A DNA stretch of 58,391 bases from Bacteroidota bacterium. Lineage in GTDB: Bacteria; Bacteroidota; Bacteroidia; CAIKAF01. Of the stretch, positions 32,932-43,700 are shown piece by piece. The translations under genes and the position numbers were made by a program. The first letter of the stretch is position 1, and each line of letters starts with the position of its first letter. Under the pieces are notes generated by a model. The model ran no database searches. It saw only the letters and a list, made by a program, of their open reading frames with translations, and was not told the DNA's origin. The stretch covers positions 1 to 58,391 of the forward strand of contig JAEZEQ010000059.1 in assembly GCA_023432985.1 (NCBI GenBank). The letters are read 5' to 3'.

Positions 32932-33699
32932 ATGAATCTACAACTTTCACGACCCATTGCTTTTTTTGACCTGGAAACAACGGGAATTAACCTCCAAACG
33001 GATCGCATCATCGAAATTGCGATTTTGCGTATTAATCCCGATTTAAGCGAACAACTTTTCCTGAAATTGGTTAACCCCGAAATGCCTATACCACAACAAG
33101 CTATTGATGTACACCATATTACAAACGAAATGGTGGCCGATAAACCCACTTTTAAAGAACTGGCTCCGGAAGTCTTGGCTTTTATTGAAAATTGCGATTT
33201 AGCCGGATATAATATCAACCGCTTTGACGTGCCCCTGCTGGCTGAAGAATGTTACCGCACCGGGTTTGATTTGGAGCTGGATAAAAGGAAAATGATTGAT
33301 GTGCAGGTGGTATTCCACAAAATGGAAGAAAGAACGCTGAAAGCAGCCTATAAATTCTATTGCCAAAAGGAATTGATCGACGCACACAGCGCCGAAGCAG
33401 ATACCAGAGCAACTTATGAGATACTGAAAGCACAGCTGGATCATTATCCTCAGCTTATAAATACGGTCGATTATTTATCGGAATTTACATCCTACCGCAA
33501 AACACCCGATCTGGAAAATAAATTCAGATACGACGAAAATGAAGAGATTGTTTTCAACTTCGGAAAACATAAAGACAAATATCTGAAACAAGTTTTTGTG
33601 GACGAACCCTCTTATTATTACTGGATGATGGAAAAAGACTTCCTGCAAAGTACCAAAGCATTGATTACTAAAGTGTGGAATGATTTGAAAAATAAGTAA
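32932..33699 (+). CDS. DEDDh 3'-5' exonuclease (DNA Pol III epsilon-like)
   Basis: A 255-residue exonuclease. Seen: Exo I motif AFFDLETTGINLQTDRIIE, Exo II region CDLAGYNINRFDVPLLAEE, and Exo III with the DEDDh histidine in DAHSAEADTRATYEI. The C-terminal part (about 195-255, IVFNFGKHKDKYLKQVF) is an extra module seen in several stand-alone DnaQ-like exonucleases. It may proofread or act in repair. The replicative partner is not shown. First gene of a three-gene operon: the next ATG comes 1 nt after the stop. Confidence 0.9.
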   Translation: MNLQLSRPIAFFDLETTGINLQTDRIIEIAILRINPDLSEQLFLKLVNPEMPIPQQAIDVHHITNEMVADKPTFKELAPEVLAFIENCDLAGYNINRFDVPLLAEECYRTGFDLELDKRKMIDVQVVFHKMEERTLKAAYKFYCQKELIDAHSAEADTRATYEILKAQLDHYPQLINTVDYLSEFTSYRKTPDLENKFRYDENEEIVFNFGKHKDKYLKQVFVDEPSYYYWMMEKDFLQSTKALITKVWNDLKNK

Positions 33700-33700
33700 A

Positions 33701-34654
33701 ATGCAAAATAGAATTACCCGATTATTCGGTATTTCATATCCCATTATTCAGGGTGGAATGGTGTGGTGCAGCGGATGGGAACTGGCCTCTGCGGTAAGTA
33801 ATGCCGGAGGATTGGGAATTATCGGTGCCGGTTCTATGTCGCCCGATATCCTGCGTCATCACCTGCAAAAAACTAAGGATGCTACCCGGAAACCTTTTGC
33901 GGTTAATTTGCCCCTGCTCTATTCGAAAATCGAAGATCAAATTCAAAGCATTATCGATTTTGAAGTTCCCATTGTTTTTACCTCAGCAGGAAATCCCGCC
34001 ACGTATACCCCACTTTTTAAGGAAAAGGGAATTAAGGTGGTGCATGTAATCAGTAGCTCTAAATTCGCACTCAAAGCGCTGGACGCAGGTTGCGACGCCG
34101 TTGTTGCCGAGGGCTTTGAAGCAGGCGGACATAATGGTCGAGAAGAAACCACCACCATGGTGCTCATCCCCAAAATTGCCGATGTATTGCAAGGTAGAAT
34201 TCCGCTTATTGCCGCAGGTGGAATCAGCGACGGAAGAGGTATGGCCGCAGCTTTTTGCCTAGGCGCAGAAGCCGTACAAATGGGAAGCCGATTTGCAGCC
34301 TCTTTTGAAAGTAGCGCACACCCATTGTTCAAAAAACGTATACTCAACGGAAATGAAGGAGATACTGCCCTAACCTTACGCGAACTTACTCCGGTTCGCA
34401 TGATTAAAAATAATCTATATACGAAAATTTCGGAAAGCTATGCAAAAGGCTTTAACCCCGAAGAACTCAAACTTATTCTCGGTAAAGGAAAATCAAAAAC
34501 CGGTATTTTTGAAGGCGATATTGAGGAGGGCGAACTCGAAATTGGTCAGGTTATTATGAATATGAAGGAACTTAAACCCGCAGCCCAAATCGTTCAGGAA
34601 ACCATGCAGTCCTTTATGGAAATTTTACCCCATTATAAAAATGAATTCAAATGA
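33701..34654 (+). CDS. NAD(P)H-dependent flavin oxidoreductase (nitronate monooxygenase/FabK-like)
   Basis: A 317-residue FMN-binding TIM-barrel enzyme. Seen: ISYPIIQGGMVWCSGWELA, NAGGLGIIGAGSM, the active-site stretch AEGFEAGGHNGREE, and the phosphate-binding loop LIAAGGISDGRGMAAAFCLG followed by GAEAVQMGSRFAAS. The family includes nitronate monooxygenase and the enoyl-ACP reductase FabK, and these cannot be separated by eye. The absence of fab genes nearby gives no preference for FabK. It overlaps the downstream gene by ATGA. Confidence 0.88.
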   Translation: MQNRITRLFGISYPIIQGGMVWCSGWELASAVSNAGGLGIIGAGSMSPDILRHHLQKTKDATRKPFAVNLPLLYSKIEDQIQSIIDFEVPIVFTSAGNPATYTPLFKEKGIKVVHVISSSKFALKALDAGCDAVVAEGFEAGGHNGREETTTMVLIPKIADVLQGRIPLIAAGGISDGRGMAAAFCLGAEAVQMGSRFAASFESSAHPLFKKRILNGNEGDTALTLRELTPVRMIKNNLYTKISESYAKGFNPEELKLILGKGKSKTGIFEGDIEEGELEIGQVIMNMKELKPAAQIVQETMQSFMEILPHYKNEFK

Positions 34655-35502
34655 AAATTTTGAAACTTTTAGCCCTAATTTTCCTGTCTTTTCATGCATA
34701 TACGCAAAATAATTTTCCTGCTTTCCTTCAAGGCACATGGAAAATGGAAATGGAAGACAGGTATGAATCATGGACGCTGATAGACCCGGGATTTCTCAAA
34801 GGCTATGCATATGAATTGAAAGACGGCGTGGCTATTACAAAGGAATTTCTCGAACTGAAAAAAAAGAAAAAGAAAATCCTTTATTCCGCTTTGGTTCCCG
34901 GACAAAATGAAAATAAACCTATCTCTTTTTCCTGTATTAAATCGGATTCTTCTTATGTATACGAAAATAAAAATCACGATTTCCCCAAGCAAATTGTATA
35001 CAGAATTATTACTCAAGATACGATGGAAGTAGAACTTTGGGACCATAGCTCTAAAAAGATTTCATATATTTTATCCCGTTGCGGAGTCAAATATCCCAAC
35101 TCCGACAATCCACTTTTTGATCCGCATCTCGCACAAAAATTCAATGCCGATGCCTACGGCATGAGCTCTTATTACCTGGTGCTTCTGAAAAGCGGAAAGA
35201 ATAAGACAACTGACAAGGATTCTATACAAACAGCCTTTAGAGGCCATATGCAAAATATAAACAGACTTGTAGAGGAAGGATTGCTATTGGTTGCAGGTCC
35301 CTTTGGAAAAAATGACCTAAAGTATAGGGGGCTGTTTATTTTCACAAAATTACCCGATAAGGAAAGTCTGCACGAAGTCTTGTCTTCTGACCCGGCCATA
35401 AAAGAAGGCTATCTCGACTATGAAATACTCGATTGGTACGGATCTGCAGCTCTACCTGCCTACCTGCCTTATTCCCATAAAATTTGGCAAAAAAAGCCCT
35501 GA
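34651..35502 (+). CDS. Exported two-domain protein: DUF6265-like plus YciI-like
   Basis: A 283-residue protein with a signal peptide (MKILKLLALIFLSFHAYTQ). Residues of about 22-145 look like a lipocalin-type DUF6265-like domain (LQGTWKMEMEDRYESWTLID, YENKNHDFPKQIVYRI). Residues of about 165-270 look like a YciI-type dimeric alpha/beta-barrel module (YYLVLLKSGKNK, HMQNINRLVEEGLLLVAGPF, VLSSDPAIKEGYLDYEI). The pair in one exported chain is unusual: YciI proteins are normally small and cytosolic. Assignments are by pattern recognition. Last gene of the exonuclease-oxidoreductase operon. Confidence 0.7.
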   Translation: MKILKLLALIFLSFHAYTQNNFPAFLQGTWKMEMEDRYESWTLIDPGFLKGYAYELKDGVAITKEFLELKKKKKKILYSALVPGQNENKPISFSCIKSDSSYVYENKNHDFPKQIVYRIITQDTMEVELWDHSSKKISYILSRCGVKYPNSDNPLFDPHLAQKFNADAYGMSSYYLVLLKSGKNKTTDKDSIQTAFRGHMQNINRLVEEGLLLVAGPFGKNDLKYRGLFIFTKLPDKESLHEVLSSDPAIKEGYLDYEILDWYGSAALPAYLPYSHKIWQKKP

Positions 35503-35569
35503 GTATGCCCCTTTCAAACTTTGCTATAAGCTCGAAAGTACATAAGCCAAAGAAGTATTTTTCCTGTTT

Positions 35570-36331
35570 TTATTTCGATTTTAATCCGTCCACCAGCACT
35601 TGCAATACAGCACGGGCATTGGGGTCGAACCAATGTTTGATGGTAGCGTCGAAATAACTGTTTTCCTTATCGCTAAATTTATCTAATAGGGATTTTCGCA
35701 TATTGCGCTTGGTCAATGCATAGGTTTTTGGCTCTAATTTTGCCAAAGCCTGCGCTTTTTCCATGGCCTTTGTATAGACTTCTTCCTGCGGACTTATTGC
35801 ATCTACCAATCCTGCATCTAATGCTTCTTCGGGCAATAATAATTTTCCCTCCAATAGAAACTGATAGGCATTTTTTTGTCCTACCACCCGGGCATACATA
35901 TCGAATATGGGATCGGGCACCACTATGCCAACAGACATCTCATTTAATCCGATTCTGAATTTACCTTCTGCCATATATCTGAAATCACAAGTGAGCGCCA
36001 TTATGGCACCACCGGCGGGACTATGACCGTTAATCGCTGCAACCAAAGGCTTGGGAAAAGCCAACATACAACCCATCATTTCGGCAAATGATAACCAAAA
36101 TTCTGTCGACTCGGCTTCATTATAGGCCGCAATTTCAATTACATCCAAGCCGGCTGAAAAGAAATTTCCCTTTCCGGTTAATACCACTGCTCTGCATCCC
36201 GAATCTTGCTCCAGATCCTTAAATACCTGAGTAATTTCTTTTATCATTCCGGTCTGCAATGCATTTGCCGTACCCCGATCTAATTGCAAGGTATATACTT
36301 GCCCTTCTTTATGTAATTTTAAATTTTCCAT
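35570..36331 (-). CDS. Enoyl-CoA hydratase/isomerase family protein
   Basis: A 253-residue crotonase-fold enzyme. Seen: VVLTGKGNFFSAGLDVIEIA (CoA-binding and oxyanion loop), NGHSPAGGAIMALTCDFR, and GLNEMSVGIVVPDPIFDM. The second catalytic Glu of classical hydratases (around the GxxPExxLG segment) is replaced by a segment reading VGIVVPDPI, so isomerase or another crotonase activity is as likely as hydration. Last gene of the tsaD-EamA-TonB receptor run on the minus strand, 18 nt after the receptor gene. Confidence 0.82.
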   Translation of the reverse strand: MENLKLHKEGQVYTLQLDRGTANALQTGMIKEITQVFKDLEQDSGCRAVVLTGKGNFFSAGLDVIEIAAYNEAESTEFWLSFAEMMGCMLAFPKPLVAAINGHSPAGGAIMALTCDFRYMAEGKFRIGLNEMSVGIVVPDPIFDMYARVVGQKNAYQFLLEGKLLLPEEALDAGLVDAISPQEEVYTKAMEKAQALAKLEPKTYALTKRNMRKSLLDKFSDKENSYFDATIKHWFDPNARAVLQVLVDGLKSK

Positions 36332-36349
36332 GTCTATAATTATTTTGTT

Positions 36350-38815
36350 TTACCAATCATCACCGCCTTCGCCACCGCCTTCGCCGCCGCGTCTGTTCTT
36401 ACGGTTGAATTCTTGTTTTCCGAATTTCCAAGTCACCGTCAAATTCAATATACGGCTCTCTCTCTTGCGATAAAAACTATTTACAAAGGCAATATCCGAA
36501 CTGTTTACTGCAAATCGACGGGTATTGAATACATCCGAGAGACTTAAGCCTACAGAAAAACGCTTATTCCATATATCGGCTTTCATGCCTATGTCTAAAC
36601 CATGCGCCGCCAAAGGTCTGCCCTGAGGAGATGCCGGCATCCACCAAAATCCATAGGTTCCTTGCGCACTCAACCACTTCGTAATGGTGAAGGAGGCTAC
36701 CCCTCTACCCATTCCACCCAGAGATTGATTTCTAAGTGTTGAACCAAAATTTGTTCCGTCTATGCTGTAATAATATAAGGTTCCATTGAGCATTAAATTG
36801 AACCACTTGGTAATATCGAAACGCGTACTTAAATCGACCCCGGCACTATGCGAATTATTGAAATTCTCGAAAGATAAAATGGCCACTCCATTCGGATCTA
36901 TGGTCTGAAAACGACTGATTACGTCGGTAGTATAACGGTAAAACAAGGTAGGCGAAATATTTACTTTGTCGCCTACATAAGTATAAGAAAATTCGAAACT
37001 ATGGGTAAATTCCGGATTCAAATTCGGATTTCCCGTACGTAAATTCAAAGGATCGGAATAACTGCTGAATGTGTTCAACTGGCGGAATCCCGGGCGATTT
37101 ATACGCTTACTGTATCCGAATTTAATCTCATTTTTATCATTGGGCTGATAGCTGATAAATGCACTAGGGAAATAACTGAAGTAATTGCGCGCATTCTTGG
37201 TTTGTGTGGTCACTAAATCGGTATTTAAAAAAGTTTGTTCGACCCTTAATCCCAGTTTATATCCCCATTTTTTATAGGCTTTTGCCATTTGTGCATAGGC
37301 AGCCAAAACTTGCTCATGATATACGAATCGATTGGTCAGATAAGGATCCGGAACATATCCGCTTGGCTCATTTCTGTAATTAATAAAATCGTTGTCGTTG
37401 TGTCGAACCGTAAATTTTGCTCCCACTTCCAAACTATACTTGTCTTTAAAGGGGTGAAAATAATCTATCGCACTTATGAAGGTAGAATTGCGACTAAAAT
37501 TCTGAGCCTTGGTATAGGTATCATAGCGCAAATTGGAGGGACTATTCAGAAAATAATAAGCATTTCTAAACTCTTCGGTCTCATCTTCTTTATCGGCACT
37601 AATGCTTACGTCTATGGTCAGTTTTTGATCTTTGGTTTTAAATAAATGCTCGTAATTGGCATTGAGATCATAATTGGTACGTACATCGGTTTCATTGGTA
37701 AACCTTGCCCAATTTTCGGTGGGAATGAATAAGGAATCGTAGAAATCATACTCCGTTATTCCCCAGCTTCCACCGGGATTATGTCCGAATCCGCCCGATA
37801 AGGAAAAGGTATTGCGGGGATTGATATACACATCGAACCCGGCTCTTGCCATATGCGACATGCGGTTGCGGCTGCCATCCGTAAAATAGTTTTGCTGATA
37901 CAATGAATCGAGTTGATAGGTGCTGCGCTGACTCCATCCCGTATAATAATTCTTATTTCTTCTGAATGAATAATTGGCATAGACATTGATTTTTTTATCC
38001 CTATAACTCAGATTCGCTGCGGCATTATATTTTCCATTGGTTCCGACTCCTGCTGTAATTGAACCGTTAAGTCCCAATATCTTATTCTTCTTTAAAACTA
38101 TATTTATAATTCCCACCTGACCTTCTGCGTCATATTTGGCATTGGGATTGGTAATAACTTCAATACGCTCGATGGAAGATGCCGGAATGGCTTCTAATAC
38201 GGCCTGCCTACTCCCACCTGTAATACCCGAAGGTCTACCGTCTACCAAAACCGTAACCCCTTCGGCTCCACGAAGCGTTAATGTCCCATCTAAATCGATG
38301 TTAACAGATGGAATCTGATTTAATAAATCCTCGGCAGAACCTCCACCTAAGGTCAGCATTTTCTCGGTATTGTATACCTTTTTGTCGATTTCGTTGGTAA
38401 CCATACCGGCTTCTGCCACAATCTCAACTTTATCCATAGATTTGGCTGTAGGCTCTAAAAAAATATTTCCTAAATCAATCAGATTTTGGGTGGTACTGAT
38501 TTCTATGGGACTACTCTGATACAAGGCATAGCCCAAAAATGTAATTTTTACTATATAATTTCCATCCGCTATATTGGCTAATTCAAAACTCCCATCCGGA
38601 TTGGAAATAGTACCCCCTGCCAGTTTGGGTGAATTGGGATTAACCAAAGAAATGGACGCATATTCCACAGCTCTTTTGGTTTGCGCATCCTTTACTTTTC
38701 CAAATATCTTACCTACCCCTCCGTTAGCCGGCCTTTGCGCCATTAAAAACAAGGATTGTGTAATACATATTACCGAAAAAAACCACTTTATTCTACTCAT
38801 TTTCCTTACTATCAT
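36350..38815 (-). CDS. TonB-dependent receptor-like outer-membrane protein
   Basis: An outer-membrane protein of about 821 residues. Seen: a signal peptide (to LFLMAQ), a CarboxypepD_reg-like domain (IFGKVKDAQTKRAVEYASIS), a plug region (LTLGGGSAEDLLNQIPSVN, GVTVLVDGRPSGI), and a long barrel of the OMP_b-brl_3 type (FGYSKRINRPGFRQLNTF, GNPNLNPEFTHSFEFSYTYV). It ends in a Gly/Glu/Asp tail (RRGGEGGGEGGDDW) instead of directly after the last strand. The substrate is unknown and no SusD partner is present. The ATG at 38815 is chosen because it forms an ATGA overlap with the EamA stop; the ATG at 38800 is an alternative. Confidence 0.85.
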   Translation of the reverse strand: MIVRKMSRIKWFFSVICITQSLFLMAQRPANGGVGKIFGKVKDAQTKRAVEYASISLVNPNSPKLAGGTISNPDGSFELANIADGNYIVKITFLGYALYQSSPIEISTTQNLIDLGNIFLEPTAKSMDKVEIVAEAGMVTNEIDKKVYNTEKMLTLGGGSAEDLLNQIPSVNIDLDGTLTLRGAEGVTVLVDGRPSGITGGSRQAVLEAIPASSIERIEVITNPNAKYDAEGQVGIINIVLKKNKILGLNGSITAGVGTNGKYNAAANLSYRDKKINVYANYSFRRNKNYYTGWSQRSTYQLDSLYQQNYFTDGSRNRMSHMARAGFDVYINPRNTFSLSGGFGHNPGGSWGITEYDFYDSLFIPTENWARFTNETDVRTNYDLNANYEHLFKTKDQKLTIDVSISADKEDETEEFRNAYYFLNSPSNLRYDTYTKAQNFSRNSTFISAIDYFHPFKDKYSLEVGAKFTVRHNDNDFINYRNEPSGYVPDPYLTNRFVYHEQVLAAYAQMAKAYKKWGYKLGLRVEQTFLNTDLVTTQTKNARNYFSYFPSAFISYQPNDKNEIKFGYSKRINRPGFRQLNTFSSYSDPLNLRTGNPNLNPEFTHSFEFSYTYVGDKVNISPTLFYRYTTDVISRFQTIDPNGVAILSFENFNNSHSAGVDLSTRFDITKWFNLMLNGTLYYYSIDGTNFGSTLRNQSLGGMGRGVASFTITKWLSAQGTYGFWWMPASPQGRPLAAHGLDIGMKADIWNKRFSVGLSLSDVFNTRRFAVNSSDIAFVNSFYRKRESRILNLTVTWKFGKQEFNRKNRRGGEGGGEGGDDW

Positions 38816-39723
38816 ATATACTTTGAAGGTTTGACCACCCATTTTACAATTGGTTTAATAAAGACGGCAAGAATTATTATGCTTGCCCCCAGAAAAAAAT
38901 TCGTACTGAGACTTTTATATTCTTTTAAAAACAATGCTGCCAAAATTATTCCGTAAACGGGCTCTAAATTAACGTATAAATTCGACTTAAACGCACTTAT
39001 ATATTTTAAACATTTCAATGCTACCACAAAGGTAAATGCGGTACACAATACCGACAAAATGATTAGATAAATCCAGTCTTCTGCACGAGGAATAAGCTGG
39101 CTAAGGGGATAATTGAAATCTAAAAACAAAGGCAAAATTAAGGTCAAAAACAAAAAGCCTATACTCAGTTCGCCCAAGGTCACCGCCCCTGCATCCAAAT
39201 GTGTCACCCATTTCTTATTTAAGGTGCTAAATAATGCCGCTAAAAATCCCGCAAAAAGCCCCACGAAAAAAGCACCTGCATGCACGCCCTGATCGGCATA
39301 AATAATGCGTACACCAAGGAATACCAATGCCCCCAGAAATAAATTGATATAATCGAATCGGGTTTTGGTCAACACTGGTTCCAACAAAGCAGCAAAAAAT
39401 GAAGAGGTAGCCAGAGTCGATAAAGCCAGGGAGGCCGAATCTCCCATTTTGATACTGCCATAAAAGGCAACCCAATGCAATGCGGTCAATATGCCGACTA
39501 TGCTCAATTTCACCCATTCGCCTCGGGTAAACCCACGCATGGTTTTTAGCATACCGGGTAAAAACATCAAGGTCAAAACGGTCATCCACAACCTATGCCA
39601 AACCAATACAGGGCCCGAAAGTGAAATTAATTTCCCCAATATTGCAGTGAATCCCCACAGCAACACCACAAAATGCATTTGCAAATCGGGTGAATGTAAT
39701 ATATTCTTTCTTACATTTCCCAT
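38812..39723 (-). CDS. DMT-superfamily (EamA) transporter
   Basis: A 303-residue inner-membrane protein with about ten transmembrane helices in two EamA repeats (repeat one begins MHFVVLLWGFTAILGKL, repeat two begins AGAFFVGLFAGFLAALFS). The family moves metabolites such as amino acids or nucleosides; the substrate cannot be inferred. The start at 39723 lies 13 nt inside the end of tsaD, and its stop overlaps the next gene by ATGA. Confidence 0.87.
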   Translation of the reverse strand: MGNVRKNILHSPDLQMHFVVLLWGFTAILGKLISLSGPVLVWHRLWMTVLTLMFLPGMLKTMRGFTRGEWVKLSIVGILTALHWVAFYGSIKMGDSASLALSTLATSSFFAALLEPVLTKTRFDYINLFLGALVFLGVRIIYADQGVHAGAFFVGLFAGFLAALFSTLNKKWVTHLDAGAVTLGELSIGFLFLTLILPLFLDFNYPLSQLIPRAEDWIYLIILSVLCTAFTFVVALKCLKYISAFKSNLYVNLEPVYGIILAALFLKEYKSLSTNFFLGASIIILAVFIKPIVKWVVKPSKYI

Positions 39724-40739
39724 CTTGGCATAGCGCTAATATGGTGATCGGCAAATTGGGCCGACTGATATTTATAATATCCGTTCATGGCAATCATAGC
39801 CGCATTATCTGTGCAATATGCAAATTCGGGTATATGTGTCCGCAGTCCGCTTTCTTCTCCCAGTTCCGTAAACGCTTTTCTCAGTCCGGAATTTGCCGAA
39901 ACCCCACCGGCTAAAGCAATGTCTTTTACAGGATATCGCTTTATGGCTTCTCTCATTTTTTCTATAAGTATGTCCACTATGCTCTGTTGAATGGAAGCAC
40001 ATAAGTCGTTACGCCTTTCTTCCCGAATATTCGGATTTTCTTTTTCCCATTTTTGAATGGAATATAATACGGATGTTTTGAATCCGCTAAAACTAAAATC
40101 CAAATCTTTTATGGAAGGCTTGGCAAAGCGAAATGCTTCCGGATTACCCAATGCCGCATAACGGTCAATTAATGGTCCACCCGGATATGGCAAACCCAAT
40201 ATCTTAGCACTTTTGTCGAAAGCCTCGCCCGCAGCATCATCAATTGTTTCGCCGATTATTTCGAAGGAAAAAGGTGAGTTGACCTTCACCAGCTGGGTAT
40301 GCCCTCCGCTCACGGTTAGACATAAAAATGGGAATTCGGGCACTTTACGCTCCTCTCCCGGTACCCGAATAAAATGAGCCAAAATATGCGCCTGCATATG
40401 ATGCACATCGATCAAAGGTATGCCCAAAGCCAATCCCATTGCTTTGGCAAATGAAACCCCAACCATCAAACTGCCCGGAAGCCCGGGACCTTTTGTGAAG
40501 GCTATAGCAGATATACTTTGTTTTACTATTTTTGCGTTCTTAATTGCGGCATCAACTACAGGAATAATTCGTGCTTCATGCGCCCGGGAGGCTAATTCGG
40601 GTATTACCCCTCCCCAAGCCTTGTGTACGTCTTGAGTATATGTAAGATTCGAAAGCAGTTCGCCATTTTTTATAATAGCCGCTGCTGTATCGTCACACGA
40701 ACTCTCTATTCCTAATATAATGATGTCTCTTGAAGCCAT
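39711..40739 (-). CDS. tsaD: tRNA N6-adenosine threonylcarbamoyltransferase TsaD
   Basis: A 342-residue ASKHA-fold enzyme that transfers threonylcarbamoyl to A37 of ANN-decoding tRNAs. Seen: ILGIESSCDDTAAAII at the N-terminus, the metal-binding VHHMQAHILAHF, FLCLTVSGGHTQLV, DDAAGEAFDKSAKILGLPYP, and ALAGGVSANSGLR. The methionine at 40739 is chosen because TsaD proteins begin just before this motif; a longer frame to 40757 is unlikely. Its start codon overlaps the start codon of the divergent TamB gene (bases CATG at 40737-40740). Confidence 0.96.
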   Translation of the reverse strand: MASRDIIILGIESSCDDTAAAIIKNGELLSNLTYTQDVHKAWGGVIPELASRAHEARIIPVVDAAIKNAKIVKQSISAIAFTKGPGLPGSLMVGVSFAKAMGLALGIPLIDVHHMQAHILAHFIRVPGEERKVPEFPFLCLTVSGGHTQLVKVNSPFSFEIIGETIDDAAGEAFDKSAKILGLPYPGGPLIDRYAALGNPEAFRFAKPSIKDLDFSFSGFKTSVLYSIQKWEKENPNIREERRNDLCASIQQSIVDILIEKMREAIKRYPVKDIALAGGVSANSGLRKAFTELGEESGLRTHIPEFAYCTDNAAMIAMNGYYKYQSAQFADHHISAMPRWEM

Positions 40740-43700
40740 GTTGAATAACGAGCACAAAAATAGAGGAAAAGTTCAAACCAACACCCGGAAAAGAAACAGT
40801 CCGTTTGTTAAAGTCTTGAAAATTATTTCATGGACTCTCTTTTCTGTGCTTCTACTTTTGATTGCCCTTTCTGTTGCACTGCAATTTTCTTCTGTGCAAA
40901 CCTATTTGGCTAAAAAACTTACGGAGTTTTTAAGCGAAAAATGGGAAATTGCCCTACAAATCGACAAGGTGGATATAGACCTCTTTCACTCTGTTGCACT
41001 GGAAGGCGTACTTGTTGGCGATCATCATAGAGACACTTTGCTATACAGCGAAAAAATCGGCGTGCAAATCGGATATTTCACACTGAAGCCCGCAGCTTTG
41101 TCTATTAAAAAAGTCCAACTCCAAAATTCCTTATTTCGACTCCATAAATATAAAGGTGAAAAAGTCCTGAATATTAATGTGCTCATTGATAAATTCAAAT
41201 CCAAAGAACCCAAAGACACTGCAAAAAAATCGGGAAAATTTAATTTCGATATTCAACAGATTGCCTTCGAAGATGTGCACTTTAATCTCATCGACGAAAA
41301 TATGGATACGCTTCCCGCCGCCTTTCAGGCCAATAATATTCGAACCCATATTTCGGAAGGCCGATTTGCCCAATTCAGAATTGCCAAAGACAGTATTATT
41401 TTTAAAATTAATGAATTGAAAGCCAAAGATATTTCAGGGGTCGGATTCGAAACATTTCAGTCGGATTTTTGTATTTCGAGCAAAGGTCTTCTTTTCGAAA
41501 ATTCCCATTTTGTCACACTCGACAGTTCGGTCATCAATGGAAGGGTTAATATGCTCTATCACCATTGGAGCAGTTATTCCAACTTTCTCGACAGTGTTCG
41601 CTTCGATATAGACCTTCAGGAAAGTATAATACAAAGCGCCACCATAGCCCATTTTACAGATAACCTGATTGGCTTGGATCTGAATGCCGTTTTTTCTGCA
41701 AAAGCCAAAGGTCCTATTTCGAACCTGGAAGTTAAAAACCTGGCTCTGAAAACTTGGAATAATACCAAAATATACGCAGACGTAGACCTGAAAGGATTGC
41801 CCAATATCAAAGAAACCTTTATTATACTCGAAGCCGATTCCATTCAAACCAGTATTGCCGACCTACACCAAATACCCATCCCACCATTTAAGGAAGGGAG
41901 AAAATTGAAAATTCCCAAAGAAATAATGGGACTTGGGATGATACGATTTAATGGAGAATTTGTGGGATTGATTTCGGATTTTGTAGCTTATGGAAAATTC
42001 GACACGCATATAGGAAGCATTACCACCGACCTCCAATTGTCCGGCGATAAAAATTTCACCAAACCCAAGTATTCCGGTAATATTAAATCCAATAATTTGC
42101 AATTGGGAAAATTAACCCAATCCAAACTGCTCGGAAATACGTCCTTCAACCTGCAGGTGAAAGGCGAATCTTTTAAATATGACGACTTGATTGTATCTAT
42201 CGACGGTAATGTTAAAGAGTTTACATTCAATAACTATACCTATAAAAACATCGAAACCAACTCGAACCTGAATGCGAAAATTGTTTCGGGGATTTTATGG
42301 ATAGATGATCCCAATCTTCAACTCAAAACAGATAGCTTTAAAATAGATCTGAATAATAAAAGAACCGAAATTGAAGGGAATTTTTTCGTGAAAAACTGGG
42401 ATTTAAACAAGACAAATCTGATTAAAGATACCCTCAGTCTCGACAAAATAAATCTGGGACTTAAAGTCAAACTCAGTAATCCCGACGATTTGATGGGACA
42501 AATTTATGCCGATTCCATCATTTTCAAGAAAACAAATGAACGCATTTATAGCTTGAAAAAACTGACCATAGATGCCGATTCTATAGGTTCAAACCGCAGT
42601 TTCAATTTAAAATCAGATTATTTAAATGCCATTTTGGTTGGGAATTTTAAGTTTGTTCCTCTTTATCATAATATCCTACGAAATACGGACATTTATTTCC
42701 CTTCATTTCAATTAAAGTTCGATTCGGTGCAGGCAAAAATGCCCCAATCTATAGCCTTTAATATAGAAATGAATAAAATGTTTCCCATTACTGAGGTCTT
42801 TATACCCGATCTGGTCATTGCCGATCAAACCAAATTGAATGGGGTCTATAAAACCCAAAACTCCGAAGTAGACTTAATTATGCACTCACCCGGAGTTTCA
42901 TTCAAAAAATTAAAAATGGAAGCATGGGATTTAAATATCTATAGTGATATAAACGAAATCTCCATTCAATCCCTGGCTCAACGTTTTTATGTGTCGGACA
43001 GTACCTTTTTTACGGAAACAAAAATTGAATCCGAAGCATATAAAGACAGCGTATTGCTCACTTTATCGTGGACCGGAGACGATATGAACCTGACCAGGGG
43101 TAACTTAAAAGCAGGTACAAAATTCACCAAAGATTCCGTCTATCATTTCAGTTTTTTCCCCAGCACTTTTCATGTGCAAGAATATCAATTCGACCATCTC
43201 GGAACAAGCTATTTACAATATAGCAATAAGGGGCTTAATATAGACGATTTGGTTTTTGCGACACGAACGGGCGAACAAATTTCTATAGATGGTTTGGCCG
43301 GTAGAGAAACGGAAGATAAAATTGAACTGGTGGTACAAAACTTCCCGCTCGAATTTGCCAATCGATTTTTGGGCCCGGATGCCGGAAAACTAAGCGGCAA
43401 TATAAACGGACTTATTTCTTCCCGGCAAACCCTGAAACAACCCTTTCTGGAAGCTAAGATACTGGGCGACTCACTCTATTTCAACGAAAAAGAAATCGGG
43501 AAATTATCGCTGACTTCCATCTATGACATTTCGGATCAAGTGCTCGATATCAATGCCACATTATTGTATAAAAATCGGAATTCACTCCGCATAGAAAATG
43601 GAAAATTCTATCCCCTGCGCAACAGTAATCAGTTTAATATACCCATACATTTCGACGATTTTCAAATAGATATAGCCGAATTGTTTTTAGCGCCCATTTT

